NCBI RefSeq assembly: GCF_018375725.1
Contig: NZ_JAHACR010000003.1
Coordinates: forward strand, 1-64,000
Length of the DNA stretch: 64,000 nt
Source: Burkholderia sp.
GTDB lineage: Bacteria > Pseudomonadota > Gammaproteobacteria > Burkholderiales > Burkholderiaceae
Reading direction: 5' to 3'
Every line of letters begins with the position of its first letter. The stretch's first letter is position 1. The position numbers were made by a program, and so were the translations under genes. Positions 49,977 through 59,361 of this stretch are shown here, piece after piece. The notes below the pieces were generated by a model that was not told the DNA's origin, searched no databases, and worked only from the letters and a program-made list of their open reading frames with translations.

Positions 49977-52061
49977 ATGAAGCTCGCACCTGTCGTGCTC
50001 GGTATGACCGCGCTGGCGTTGTCTGCCTGCGGAGGTGGCAGCAGTTCGTCGTCGGGCGGGAGCGCGCCGCCCGCCGCGCAGACCGTCAGCGGCGTCGCGG
50101 CGACCGGCGCGGCCATGCAGGGCGCGACGGTGACCCTGGTCGACGCGGCGGGCAAATCCGTCGACTGTCCCGCCGATGCCACGACCGGCGCATTCCATTG
50201 CACGGTGACCGGCATGACCGCACCGTTCGCACTGTCCGCGTTCGGCAACGTCGCCGATTCGCAGGCGACGCTGATCGCGGTCAGCGCGACTGGCGGGACG
50301 CAGACGATCAACATCACGCCGATCACGAATGCGATCGCGGCCACCCTCATCGGCGATAACCCCACGAAATTGATGGGTAACACCGGGTTGCTGCAAACCA
50401 AGGTCACGACGCAGGCCGTGGCCGGCACCGAACAGGCCTACGCTGCCGCGCTGGCCGATTTGCTGGCTGCGACCGGCAACACGGGTGTCGACCTGATTTC
50501 GGGCCCGCTCACAGCGGGCGGGCCGGGACTCGACAAGTTGCTCGATCAGTTGAAGATCAACGTGCTGCCGGACGGCGGGGTGCAGATCAGTTCGGTGGCG
50601 GGTGCGTCCAGCGATACGCCTGCGCAGCTTCAGCTGGCACCCGGCGTCGCGCCGCAGGCCAGCGACAAGGCGAGCCTGCCGGCCGTCGCCACCATCAATG
50701 GCGTCGCGGTATCGAACCTGCCGAGCGCGAGCGATCTGGCCGGGTTGCAGACCGCCCTCAATCAGTGCTTTGCCGGGTCGACCGGTGCATCGCGAGTGGC
50801 CGGCAACGTGCCGGCCTGCGCCGGGATTTTCGTCGACGATGTCGCGTCCGGCGCATTGAATGCAGGCGTGCTGTCCACCTATCTCAACAACGGGATGTCG
50901 GCTGAACAGGAGTTCGGCTCCTCACCCGGCGGCACGCCGGGCATCGTGGCGGACAATGCGATGAACAACGCCAGCTTCAGCCTGCCGGAGGTGATCCGCG
51001 TCACGGCGAGCGACACGATGTGGGTCAAGCTGGCGTGGACGCGCACCGACGGCATTCGAGACGGCATGCAGCAGCACGTGCAGCTGGCCGTGCAGGCAGG
51101 CAGCCGCGCGAGCGGCGACACCGGCTGGCGCGTGGTCGGCAACCAGCGGGCGGTGCTGAGCAAGGTGAATGCCAATGCGCAGCGGTGGGACTGGCTGAAT
51201 CCGGCGAATCAGTCCACTGGCACCAACGCGTTCGTCGACTCGATGAACCTGCAGGTCGGCGTCGTCGATGCCGCGGGCGTCGCCGTGGACTTCGCGATCG
51301 TCAATGGCCCGGGCTTGCGCAACGGCGTGTTCCTCCAGCCGTCGGCGGGCACGTGCGACACGCTCAACATTCGTGCGCAGATCGCGAGCGGGCAGACGCC
51401 GGCCCAGCTTGCCGCATTGACGAAGAGCAACCAGTGCCGCAACAACTATCGCCTGGCAGGCGTCGCGCAGGATCCGGCCAACGAGGGCGCATTCACGTGG
51501 CCCGGCGATGCGCCGCGCAACAACACCGCATGGGCGAAGCCGCAGTTGAGCGCGACCGAGCTGGCGGACATCAAGCCGTTCAGCGCCTATACGGTCGACA
51601 TCTACCAGAACGGCAATACCGCGGCACCGGCGAAGCACTATACGGTGCGGCTGCGCACCCCATCGCCCGCACCGGAACAACTGCGCCAGTATCAATGGCA
51701 GCAGCCCGCGCAGGCATCACGCGACCGGCTGTCGCCGGGGACGGCCAGCACGTTTGCGGGCGGCGCGACCTTCCCGTTGAGCTGGACGTCGCAAGCCGGC
51801 GTGCCGTTCGTCAGACATGCCAATGTGCAGGTTCGCGCGACGGCGTCGGGCCAGCCGTCGGCCGTTTTCGTCAGCGGTTCCGCGCGGCCTGCGCCGACGC
51901 AGCCGGGCGCGACGGTGACGCTCGACGTGCCGGGCGATCAGGGCGTGGCATTTCCTTCGGTGGCGGGCTGGACGGGCAGCACGGATTTCTCGTACGCCAG
52001 TCTGTCCTGGACGGATCCGTTCGACATGTTGTTCACCACGTCGGTCGAATATGACCGGTGA
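49977..52061 (+). CDS. large lipoprotein of unknown function
   Basis: 694-residue exported lipoprotein. The lipobox LSAC places the acylated Cys at residue 18, followed by a Gly/Ser linker CGGGSSSSSGGS. Residues 38-90 (VSGVAATGAAMQGATVTLVD) look like a carboxypeptidase-regulatory-type Ig fold. A helical Ala-rich stretch to about residue 260 and a large beta-type region to the end (for example WVKLAWTRTDG and VDIYQNGNTAA) follow. I do not recognise the family. Terminated at 52121-52160. Divergent from the LuxR regulator, so it may be controlled by it. Confidence 0.82.
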   Translation: MKLAPVVLGMTALALSACGGGSSSSSGGSAPPAAQTVSGVAATGAAMQGATVTLVDAAGKSVDCPADATTGAFHCTVTGMTAPFALSAFGNVADSQATLIAVSATGGTQTINITPITNAIAATLIGDNPTKLMGNTGLLQTKVTTQAVAGTEQAYAAALADLLAATGNTGVDLISGPLTAGGPGLDKLLDQLKINVLPDGGVQISSVAGASSDTPAQLQLAPGVAPQASDKASLPAVATINGVAVSNLPSASDLAGLQTALNQCFAGSTGASRVAGNVPACAGIFVDDVASGALNAGVLSTYLNNGMSAEQEFGSSPGGTPGIVADNAMNNASFSLPEVIRVTASDTMWVKLAWTRTDGIRDGMQQHVQLAVQAGSRASGDTGWRVVGNQRAVLSKVNANAQRWDWLNPANQSTGTNAFVDSMNLQVGVVDAAGVAVDFAIVNGPGLRNGVFLQPSAGTCDTLNIRAQIASGQTPAQLAALTKSNQCRNNYRLAGVAQDPANEGAFTWPGDAPRNNTAWAKPQLSATELADIKPFSAYTVDIYQNGNTAAPAKHYTVRLRTPSPAPEQLRQYQWQQPAQASRDRLSPGTASTFAGGATFPLSWTSQAGVPFVRHANVQVRATASGQPSAVFVSGSARPAPTQPGATVTLDVPGDQGVAFPSVAGWTGSTDFSYASLSWTDPFDMLFTTSVEYDR

Positions 52062-52120
52062 CGGGCACGCCTGAACGGATGAGGCCGACGCGCGCCGGCC
52101 TCGCTTCCAGGCATCGATGA

Positions 52121-52160
52121 AAAAAATGGGCGGCTCCATCGGTGGAGCCGCCCATTTTTT
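52121..52160. terminator. bidirectional terminator, lipoprotein / hslU
   Basis: Perfect 18-bp inverted repeat, starting AAAAAATGGGCGGC and ending GCCGCCCATTTTTT, with a 4-base loop TCGG. The A-run and T-run make it functional on both strands, for the plus-strand lipoprotein gene and the minus-strand hslU. Confidence 0.95.
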
Positions 52161-52179
52161 CTTGACGCTGCGCGCCGCG

Positions 52180-53523
52180 TTACAGCACGTAGCGCGACAG
52201 GTCCTCGTCCTGCGACACTTCGCCGAGCGCACGATCGACATACTTCGCATCGATCGTCACGCACTCGCCGGCGTGATTGCCCGCCGCGAACGACACTTCC
52301 TCGAGCAGCTTCTCGATGACCGTGTACAGGCGCCGCGCGCCGATGTTCTCGGTCTTCTCGTTGACCGCATAGGCGATCTCCGCCAGTCGGCGAATGCCGT
52401 CTTCGGCGAATTCGAGCTGCACGTCCTCGGTCGCGAGCAGCGCCTGATACTGCTTGACGAGGCTCGCGTCGGTCGCGACGAGGATCGCTTCGAAATCCTT
52501 CACCGACAGCGAATCCAGTTCGACGCGGATCGGGAAGCGGCCCTGCAGCTCCGGAATCAGGTCGCTCGGCTTCGCGAGATGGAACGCACCGCTCGCGATG
52601 AACAGGATGTGATCGGTCTTCACCATCCCGTACTTCGTGTTGATCGTCGTGCCTTCGACGAGCGGCAGCAGGTCGCGCTGAACGCCCTGGCGGGACACTT
52701 CGCCGCCGCTGCCTTCGTTGTTGCGCGACGTGATCTTGTCGATCTCGTCGAGGAACACGATGCCGTTCTGCTCGCAGTTCTGCACGGCCTTCGTCTTGAT
52801 TTCCTCTTCGTTGACCATCTTGGCCGCTTCCTCGTCGGTGAGCAGCTTCAGCGCTTCCTTGATCTTCACCTTGCGGCGCGTTTTCTTGCCGCCGCCGAGG
52901 TTCGAGAACATCGAGCGGATCTGCTCGGTCATCTCTTCCATGCCGGGCGGCGACATGATGTCCATGCCCATCGTCGGCTGCTCGAGGTCGAGTTCGATGT
53001 CCTTGTCGTCGAGCTGGCCTTCGCGCAGGCGCTTGCGGAACGTCTGGCGCGTCGCGTTGTTGTCGTCGTTCGCATGATCGGCGTTCGCGCCGAAGCCGAC
53101 CGCGCGCGGCTGCGGCAGCAGGATGTCGAGAACGCGGTCCTCGGCCTGGTCGACCGCCTTGCTGCGCACCTTGCGCATTTCCGCTTCGCGCGTCTGCTTG
53201 ACCGAGATCTCGATCAGGTCGCGCACGATGCTGTCGACGTCGCGGCCGACATAGCCGACTTCGGTGAACTTGGTCGCTTCGATCTTGATGAACGGTGCAT
53301 CCGCGAGCTTGGCGAGACGCCGTGCGATTTCGGTCTTGCCGACGCCTGTCGGCCCGATCATCAGGATGTTCTTCGGCGTGATTTCCTGGCGCAGCGGATC
53401 GGCGACCTGCTGGCGGCGCCAGCGGTTGCGCAGCGCGACCGCGACCGCCTTCTTCGCGTTGTTCTGGCCGATGATGTGCTTGTCGAGTTCCGAGACGATC
53501 TCGGCGGGGGTCATGGTGCTCAT
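52180..53523 (-). CDS. hslU: ATP-dependent protease ATPase subunit HslU
   Basis: 447-residue AAA+ unfoldase of the HslUV protease. Walker A GPTGVGKT (residues 57-64), an extended I-domain (about 110-240) and Walker [11 protein letters not shown] with the DExx residues. The C-terminal tail EDLSRYVL is the family signal that inserts into HslV. Length is normal. It is read 10 bp after hslV. Confidence 0.98.
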   Translation of the reverse strand: MSTMTPAEIVSELDKHIIGQNNAKKAVAVALRNRWRRQQVADPLRQEITPKNILMIGPTGVGKTEIARRLAKLADAPFIKIEATKFTEVGYVGRDVDSIVRDLIEISVKQTREAEMRKVRSKAVDQAEDRVLDILLPQPRAVGFGANADHANDDNNATRQTFRKRLREGQLDDKDIELDLEQPTMGMDIMSPPGMEEMTEQIRSMFSNLGGGKKTRRKVKIKEALKLLTDEEAAKMVNEEEIKTKAVQNCEQNGIVFLDEIDKITSRNNEGSGGEVSRQGVQRDLLPLVEGTTINTKYGMVKTDHILFIASGAFHLAKPSDLIPELQGRFPIRVELDSLSVKDFEAILVATDASLVKQYQALLATEDVQLEFAEDGIRRLAEIAYAVNEKTENIGARRLYTVIEKLLEEVSFAAGNHAGECVTIDAKYVDRALGEVSQDEDLSRYVL

Positions 53524-53533
53524 TGCGGGATCC

Positions 53534-54070
53534 TCACTCGATGGTCTCGATGATGCGGTTGTGATTCGTGTAGATGCACATGTCGCCGGCGATTTCGAGC
53601 GATTTTTCGACGATCTCGCGCGGCGACAGGTCGGTGTTCTCCGCGAGCGCGCGGGCCGCAGCCTGCGCGTACGAGCCGCCCGAGCCGATCGCGCAGATGC
53701 CGCCTTCGGGATCGAGCACGTCGCCGTTGCCGGTGATGACGAGCGTCGTGGTCGCGTCGGCCGCGATCAGCATCGCTTCGAGGCGGCGCAGCATCCGGTC
53801 GGTGCGCCAGTTCTTTGCGAGTTCCACGGCCGCGCGCGTCAGGTTGCCCTGGTGCTTCTCGAGCTTCGCCTCGAAGCGGTCGAGCAGCGAGAACGCATCG
53901 GCGGTGCCGCCGGCAAAACCGACCAGCACCTGATTGTTGTAGATCCGTCGCACTTTCCGCGCGCCGCCCTTCATGACGATATTGCCGAGCGTCACCTGGC
54001 CGTCGCCGCCGAGCGCAACCTTGTCGCCGCGCCGGACGGACACGATGGTCGTGCCGTGAAATTGCTCCAT
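53534..54070 (-). CDS. hslV: ATP-dependent protease subunit HslV
   Basis: 178-residue threonine peptidase subunit. The propeptide MEQFHG is removed to expose Thr7 of TTIVSVRR, the catalytic N-terminal residue. The core [14 protein letters not shown] and [10 protein letters not shown] are typical. First gene of hslV-hslU on the minus strand. A heat-shock-like promoter lies upstream at 54168-54195. Confidence 0.97.
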   Translation of the reverse strand: MEQFHGTTIVSVRRGDKVALGGDGQVTLGNIVMKGGARKVRRIYNNQVLVGFAGGTADAFSLLDRFEAKLEKHQGNLTRAAVELAKNWRTDRMLRRLEAMLIAADATTTLVITGNGDVLDPEGGICAIGSGGSYAQAAARALAENTDLSPREIVEKSLEIAGDMCIYTNHNRIIETIE

Positions 54071-54167
54071 CTTCGTTCCTTGAGAAAAACGGGGAAGAGG
54101 CGGCGACGCGCCGCGTCGCCGCGTGATTCGCGGTGCGCCGGGGAGCGGCCCGGCGCGCGTTCGTTTT

Positions 54168-54194
54168 ATTTTAGGGCGGGCGCGGGGATATCAA
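54168..54194 (-). promoter_or_regulatory. putative promoter of hslVU (heat-shock-like)
   Basis: On the minus strand CTTGATA (TTGATA at 54189-54194) is followed after 15 bp by TAAAAT (54168-54173), the latter preceded by CGCCC. This resembles the sigma-32 pattern CTTGAAA with a C-rich -10, and also a short-spaced sigma-70 promoter. Confidence 0.4.
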
Positions 54195-54222
54195 GGGCGC
54201 GGCCGGGAATTCGTCCGGCCGG

Positions 54223-54256
54223 AAAAAAAGAAAGCGCGCGGCAGGCCGCGCGCTTT
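54223..54256 (-). terminator. intrinsic terminator of dksA
   Basis: AAAGCGCGCGGC/GCCGCGCGCTTT stem (54231-54242 with 54245-54256; the loop opens by a few pairs). Seven A at 54223-54229 give a T7 run on the minus strand, beyond dksA. Confidence 0.88.
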
Positions 54257-54291
54257 CGTGAAGCAGCGTGTCTTGGCGGAGCGCCTTCTGC

Positions 54292-54708
54292 TTAGTCGCC
54301 GAACAGCTTCTGGCGCAGCTCGCGGCGCTCTTGCGCTTCGAGCGACAGTGTGGCGGTCGGCCGCGCGAGCAGGCGCGGAATGCCGATCGGCTCGCCGGTT
54401 TCTTCGCACCAGCCGTATTCGCCGGACTCGATGCGGGCGAGCGACTGCTGAACCTTCTTGAGCAGCTTGCGCTCGCGATCGCGCGTGCGCAATTCGAGCG
54501 CGTGCTCCTCTTCGATCGTCGCGCGATCGGCAGGATCCGGCACGATCACCGTCTCACGGAGGTTCTCGGTCGTCTGGCCCGCGTTGTGGAGAATTTCCGC
54601 CTGCAATTGTTCGAGCCGAGCTTTGAAGAAGGCGAGCTGATCCTCATTCATGTAATCCTTGTCGCTCATCTTCAGGATTTCGGCTTCGGTCAAGAGTTTC
54701 TTCGTCAT
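54292..54708 (-). CDS. dksA: RNA polymerase-binding transcription factor DksA, zinc-free type
   Basis: 138-residue DksA that binds the RNA polymerase secondary channel and works with ppGpp. The coiled-coil tip motif DPADRAT is at residues 58-64. The region that is a four-Cys zinc finger in E. coli reads CEETGEPIGIPRLLARPTAT with a single Cys (Cys101); the other three zinc positions are not Cys. This is the zinc-independent form found in several proteobacteria. It is transcribed alone with its own terminator. The next gene upstream encodes a zinc-type COG0523 GTPase. Confidence 0.95.
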   Translation of the reverse strand: MTKKLLTEAEILKMSDKDYMNEDQLAFFKARLEQLQAEILHNAGQTTENLRETVIVPDPADRATIEEEHALELRTRDRERKLLKKVQQSLARIESGEYGWCEETGEPIGIPRLLARPTATLSLEAQERRELRQKLFGD

Positions 54709-55179
54709 CTGCTTGCTTCTTCAATGTGCGGCAAACCAAACATATTGCCTGCACTTTGGGATTACCCGCAACTGCACTTGCAATCATTTGCGATTTGCCG
54801 ATGCGGGGCCGAAAGCCTCTGGAAAACCGGTTCTCAAATACCAGAATATGCCTGGCGCCAACTTGCGCGCGCGGCTAACCGGTGTGCTGCGTGGCAGGTC
54901 GCATCGGTCGCGGCCGGGCCCGATTCGGGGCGTTTGCGATTGCCTGTTATGCGTTCTGCTAGAACCAGCCCTGTTTTGCCATACTCCAGCGGGCACGTAT
55001 TGTAACTGAATCGCAAGTCTGCGCCGTATCAGGTCGATCCCCGTCGGCAGCGCCGATATCTTAAAAATATAACCCGCAAAGCGCGAAAAAGCGATGACGC
55101 CAAAACCCGCGTCCGAAATGGCATGCCGCCGCCGACGCTTGTACGGCGGCCGGCGGCGAAACGCGCCGGATACGCGTCG
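54709..55179. other. 471-bp intergenic region dksA / COG0523 gene
   Basis: No gene seen. The region near the dksA start contains several TTGC-type hexamers, and minus-strand TACAAT near 55000 could be a -10, but no convincing promoter pair could be fixed. The COG0523 side has a GCCGCCGCCG/CGGCGGC hairpin near 55125-55157. A short AT stretch lies at 55058-55073. Confidence 0.4.
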
Positions 55180-56244
55180 TCAGGCGAGGCAGGCGTCGAG
55201 GCCGTCGCTGATCAGGTCTTGCGGCAGATCGACGCCGATGAACACCATCTTGCTGGTCTTTTTCTCGGCCGGCAGCCACTTCGCGGCGAGATCGCTGCCC
55301 ATCATCTGGTGCACGCCCTGGAACACGACCTTGCGGTCGACGCCCTTCATGTACAGCACGCCCTTGTAACGCAGCATCCGTTCGCCGTAGATCTGCAGGA
55401 TGCCGCCGAGGAAGTCCTCGAGCTTGTTCGGATCGAACGGGCGGTCGTTGCGGTAGACGAACGACTTGATCTTGTCGTCGTGATGCGCGTGGTGATGGCC
55501 GTGCGCGTGATCGTGGTCGTGGTCGCAATGACCGTGGTCGTGATCGCAGTGCGCATGGTCGTGATCGTGGCCGTGATGCGCGTGGTCGTCCTCGGCGAGG
55601 AAATCCGGATCGATCTCGAGCTTCGCGTTCAGGTTGAAGCCGCGCAGGTCGAAGATCTCCTTGATGTCCGCGTCGCCGAAGTTGACGACCTTGATCGTCG
55701 CGCGCGGGTTCATGTGCATGAGGCGGTGTTTAAGGTCGGCGAGCGTCTGGTCGTCGACGAGATCCGATTTCGTGATGAACAGGCGATCGGCGAAACCGAC
55801 CTGGCGCTGCACGACTTCGTGCTCGTCGAGCTGCGCGTCGGCGTGCTTCGCGTCGACGAGCGTGATGATCGCGTCGAGCAGGAAGTCGTCGGCGATCTCG
55901 CTGTCGATGAAGAACGTCTGCGCGACCGGGCCCGGGTTCGCGAGGCCGGTCGTTTCGATCACGACGCGGTCGAAGTCGAGCTTGCCGTCGCGCTTCTTCG
56001 CGGCCAGCTCGCCGAGCGCGCGTGCGAGGTCGCCGCGGATCGTGCAGCAGATGCAGCCGTTGCTCATCTGGATGATCTGTTCCTGCGTGTCCTGCACGAG
56101 GATCTCGTTGTCGATGTTCTCTTCGCCGAACTCGTTCTCGATCACGGCGATCTTCATGCCGTGCTGTTCGTTCAGGATGCGCTTGAGCAGCGTTGTCTTG
56201 CCGCTGCCCAGGAAGCCGGTGAGGATGGTGACGGGAATGGCCAT
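55180..56244 (-). CDS. COG0523/CobW-family GTPase, probable zinc metallochaperone
   Basis: 354-residue G3E GTPase of the COG0523 group. Walker A GSGKTT at residues 13-18, the metal motif CICC (Cys64, Cys66, Cys67) and the guanine motif ITKSDLVDD (about 157-165). A remarkable His-rich segment at about residues 219-257 alternates His with Asp, Ala, Gly and Cys and must bind metal. The CobW C-terminal domain follows. I used ATG 56244 (MAIPVTILTG); the frame extends to 56322. Homologues with this layout are often zinc-responsive metallochaperones. No Zur box was identified. Confidence 0.88.
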   Translation of the reverse strand: MAIPVTILTGFLGSGKTTLLKRILNEQHGMKIAVIENEFGEENIDNEILVQDTQEQIIQMSNGCICCTIRGDLARALGELAAKKRDGKLDFDRVVIETTGLANPGPVAQTFFIDSEIADDFLLDAIITLVDAKHADAQLDEHEVVQRQVGFADRLFITKSDLVDDQTLADLKHRLMHMNPRATIKVVNFGDADIKEIFDLRGFNLNAKLEIDPDFLAEDDHAHHGHDHDHAHCDHDHGHCDHDHDHAHGHHHAHHDDKIKSFVYRNDRPFDPNKLEDFLGGILQIYGERMLRYKGVLYMKGVDRKVVFQGVHQMMGSDLAAKWLPAEKKTSKMVFIGVDLPQDLISDGLDACLA

Positions 56245-56397
56245 GTCGGTCGCCTGTGGTTCGTGAATCGGGGTCAAAACCAGGATGAGTTCGCGCCCTC
56301 GGTGGGGCGCAGAATCATCCATTGAAACATATCTATCCGGCTGCCGCCTTTCGTCCGGACGACGGGCAGGCGCGGCTGGCCGCCCAGATCGGGGCGA

Positions 56398-57606
56398 TCA
56401 GACGATTTGCAACAGCAGGCCCTTCAGATATTCGCCTTCCGGGAAGGCGGCCAGGAGCGGATGGTCGACGCCCGCGCCGAGCCGCTTCAGGATGCGCGCA
56501 TCGACCTTCGCGTCGGCGGCCGCGCTCGCGACGATCTTCTGGAACAGATCCATGTCGATCGCGCCGGAGCACGAATAGGTGAACAGCAGGCCGCCCGGAC
56601 GCAGCAGCTTGAAACCGCTCAGGTTGATGTCCTTGTAGGCGCGCGCGGCGCGATCGACGCTGTCGCGTGTCGGCGCGAACTTCGGCGGGTCGAGCACGAT
56701 CAGGTCGAAGCGCTCGCCTTCGTCGACGAGGCGGCGCAGCGTCTTGAACGCGTCGGCGTCGAGCCAGGCCGCGCGCGTCGCATCGAAGCCGTTCGCGACG
56801 ACATTCTGCTGCGCGAGCGCCAGCGCCTCGCCCGACGAGTCGATCGACACGACCCGCTTGGCGCCGCCCTTCATCGCCGCGAGCGAGAAGCCGCCGGTAT
56901 AGCAGAAGCAGTTCAGCACGTCGCGCTCGCCCGCGTATTGCGCAACGAGCGCGCGGTTGTCGCGCTGGTCGATGTAGAAGCCGGTCTTGTGGCCGTTCGG
57001 CACGTCGACGTGGTAGCGCACGCCGTTCTCGTTCGTGATCAGCGTGTCGGGCGGCGGATCGCCGGCGAGCACGCCGGTCGTCTGCTCGAGGCCTTCCTTC
57101 TCGCGGATCGACACGTCCGAGCGTTCATAGACGTTCGGGCAGCCGGTCGCGCCGACCAGCGCGGCGACGATCGCGTCCTTCCACGCTTCGACGCCGGCCG
57201 CCATGAACTGGCAGACGAGCTGGCCGCGCGGCGATGCCTCGGCGGTGTCTGCCACGTAATGATCGACGATGAGCCCCGGCAGCCCGTCCGCCTCGCCGAA
57301 CACGAGCCGCACCGCGCCGGTGCCGGTGACCATCGTCTTGCGATGCGCGACCGCGCGCTGCACGCGCCGCTTGAAGAACGCGTGGTCGATCGGTTCGTTC
57401 TCGTCGAAGCTCCAGACGCGCACGCGGATCTGCGATTGCGGGCTGTATGCGCCGCGCGCGAGGAAGCGGCCGTCGTGTGCGCGCACGATGACGGTCGCGC
57501 CGGACGCGGGCTTGCCGTCGACCCGGTCGATCGCGTTGGCGTAGATCCACGGATGGCGGCGCAGCAGCGATTTTTCCTTGGACGGTTTGAGTGTGACGGT
57601 TTGCAT
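56398..57606 (-). CDS. rlmI: 23S rRNA (cytosine-1962-C5)-methyltransferase-like protein
   Basis: 402-residue RlmI/YccW-family RNA methyltransferase. N-terminal PUA domain (KPSKEKSLLRRHPWIYANAI), a central EEHEE-like linker, and the SAM-binding domain with NCFCYTGGFSLAAMKGGA and VLDPPKFAP (motif IV); the catalytic Cys is in LFTYSCSGAID. The ATG at 57606 gives the normal N-terminus; the frame continues further upstream in the xerC region only by chance. It is the last gene after dapF-DUF484-xerC. Confidence 0.9.
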   Translation of the reverse strand: MQTVTLKPSKEKSLLRRHPWIYANAIDRVDGKPASGATVIVRAHDGRFLARGAYSPQSQIRVRVWSFDENEPIDHAFFKRRVQRAVAHRKTMVTGTGAVRLVFGEADGLPGLIVDHYVADTAEASPRGQLVCQFMAAGVEAWKDAIVAALVGATGCPNVYERSDVSIREKEGLEQTTGVLAGDPPPDTLITNENGVRYHVDVPNGHKTGFYIDQRDNRALVAQYAGERDVLNCFCYTGGFSLAAMKGGAKRVVSIDSSGEALALAQQNVVANGFDATRAAWLDADAFKTLRRLVDEGERFDLIVLDPPKFAPTRDSVDRAARAYKDINLSGFKLLRPGGLLFTYSCSGAIDMDLFQKIVASAAADAKVDARILKRLGAGVDHPLLAAFPEGEYLKGLLLQIV

Positions 57607-57661
57607 GGCTTGATCGAAAAGGGCCGCGTGTGTGCGCGGCAAACAAAATCGGGGAAGCGCG

Positions 57662-58582
57662 TCAGTCGCGCTTTTTGGCGCGTGGATGCGCGCTGTCGTA
57701 AATCTTCGCGAGGTGCTGGAAGTCGAGCGACGTATACACCTGCGTCGCGGCGACGCTCGCGTGGCCGAGCAGTTCCTGCACCGCGCGCAGGTCGCCGCTC
57801 GATTGCAGCACGTGCGTCGCGAACGAATGGCGCAGCACGTGCGGATGGACGTGCGCCGGAATGCCCGCAGCGAGCGCGGCACGCTTCACGCGCTCGCGCA
57901 CGACGCCCGGCGACATCCGGTTGCCGCGCACCGACAGGAACAGCGGATGCGGATCGCGTCTCACGAACTCGCCGCGCACGGCGAGCCATGCGTTGAGCGC
58001 GTCGATCGCCTTGCGGCCGACCGGCACCTTGCGTTCCTTGTTGCCTTTGCCGCGCACGGTCACCTCGGCTTCGGCGAGGTCGATCCAGCCTTCGGAGCGG
58101 TAGCCGTCGGCATTCGCGTAGGCGGCGTCGAGCCCGACCAGCTCGGCGAGGCGCAGCCCCGACGAATAGAACAACTCGAGGATCGCATGGTCGCGCAAGC
58201 CTTCGGTCGTGTCGGGAAGCGGCGCGTCCATCAGCATGAATGCGTCGTCGACCGACAGCGCCTTCGGCAACGTCTTCGCGCGCTTCGGCGCGCGCACCGT
58301 GGCGACCGGGTTCGCGGGCATCTCGATGCGCTGCGCGAGCCAGCGGTAGAACGCGCGCCACGCGGACAGCCGGTGCGAGATCGACCGCGCCGACAGGCCG
58401 CCTGCGTGCGCCCGGGCGACGGCGCCGCGCATGTCGGCGGCGGTCAGCGTGTCGAGCGGACGGCCGTTCGCGAGCTTTTTCAGTTCGTCGAGCTCATGCG
58501 CGTACGCGCGCAGCGTGTGATCCGACAGCTTCCTGACGTGCTTCAGGTTCGACAGGTAGGCAGCGATCGGATCGTCGGTCAT
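57662..58582 (-). CDS. xerC: site-specific tyrosine recombinase XerC
   Basis: 306-residue recombinase that resolves chromosome dimers at dif together with XerD. The catalytic residues are visible as Arg144 (SGLRLAEL), Lys near 179 (RGKGNKER), His248 and Arg251 (HVLRHSF), His274 (LGHAS) and nucleophile Tyr283 (QVYTSLDF). An N-terminal SAM-like core-binding domain lies at about 1-90. It belongs to the core dapF-DUF484-xerC order and is not an integrase of a mobile element. Confidence 0.96.
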   Translation of the reverse strand: MTDDPIAAYLSNLKHVRKLSDHTLRAYAHELDELKKLANGRPLDTLTAADMRGAVARAHAGGLSARSISHRLSAWRAFYRWLAQRIEMPANPVATVRAPKRAKTLPKALSVDDAFMLMDAPLPDTTEGLRDHAILELFYSSGLRLAELVGLDAAYANADGYRSEGWIDLAEAEVTVRGKGNKERKVPVGRKAIDALNAWLAVRGEFVRRDPHPLFLSVRGNRMSPGVVRERVKRAALAAGIPAHVHPHVLRHSFATHVLQSSGDLRAVQELLGHASVAATQVYTSLDFQHLAKIYDSAHPRAKKRD

Positions 58583-58595
58583 CGGGCGCGGAAGA

Positions 58596-59339
58596 TCAGT
58601 GCGGCAGCAGGCGCGTCAAGGCGGCGCTTGCGAGTGTCGCGATCTGCGTGAGGAAGTCGGTCGCCATGCCGTCATGGAAGCGGCGCGGGTCGGGTGAACC
58701 GAGCACGAGCAGCCCGAACGCGGGTGCATCGGCGCCGGCCTGCGGCGCGCGCAAGGCGAGCAGCGCGACCGATGCGGCCTAGCCGTCGCCGGCGCGTTGC
58801 GCATCGGCGCCGTCGGTAGCGTTCGCGGCCGGCGCGGCGACCGCGGGCGCGAGCCACTGCGCGGCCTCGAAGCCGGTGTTCGCGCCGCAGTACGGCGTGG
58901 CGAGGCTGCTCGTGAACAGGCGCACTTCCTCGCCGACCTGGCGCGCGAAATCCGCCTGCGCATAGGTGTCCGCGACGTCCCAGACACGCAGCGCGGTCTG
59001 CGGCACATCGAACACGTCGGCGAGGCCGTCGGCGATCGTGCGCGGCAGCGCGTACGGATCGCGTTCGGCGATCACGCGCGCGGTCCAGCGGTTGAACTTC
59101 GCCGACAGACCGTCGTTTTCGTGCCCGTAGCGCAGCAGTTCCGCGAGACGGCGCTCGAGATGCTTGTTCTTGTCGCGCAGCATCTCCATTTGCCGCTCCT
59201 GCAGCGAAATGGCCGCCTTGCCGTGCGGATTCGCGAGGCGGATCGTGGCGAGCAGCTCGGCGTGCTGGCCGAAGAATTCGGGGTTGGCGAGCAGATAGTC
59301 GGCGACTTCGCGATCGTTCATGTGACGGGAGCGTTCCAT
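58596..59339 (-). pseudogene. DUF484-family protein interrupted by an in-frame amber codon
   Basis: The minus-strand frame from ATG 59339 (ATG 59321 is an alternative) encodes a DUF484 protein of unknown role, with MNDREVADYLLANPEFFGQH at its start, a coiled-coil stretch RQMEMLRDKNKHLERRLAEL and a GAF-like C-terminal domain. A TAG at 58779-58781 stops it after residue 186. The same frame then continues without further stops for 60 codons (ASVALLALRAPQAGADAPAF, then FGLLVLGSPDPRRFHDGM) to a TGA at 58596-58598. The downstream part keeps the family sequence, so the amber is recent, or a sequence error. Lies between dapF and xerC. Confidence 0.88.
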
Positions 59340-59361
59340 CAGGACAATGTGAGGGTCAGAC

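Noticed and set aside
57662..58582. Integrase of a mobile island
   Set aside because: The tyrosine recombinase is XerC by context (dapF-DUF484-xerC) and length; no attachment-site repeats were seen near it or near tRNA-Phe.
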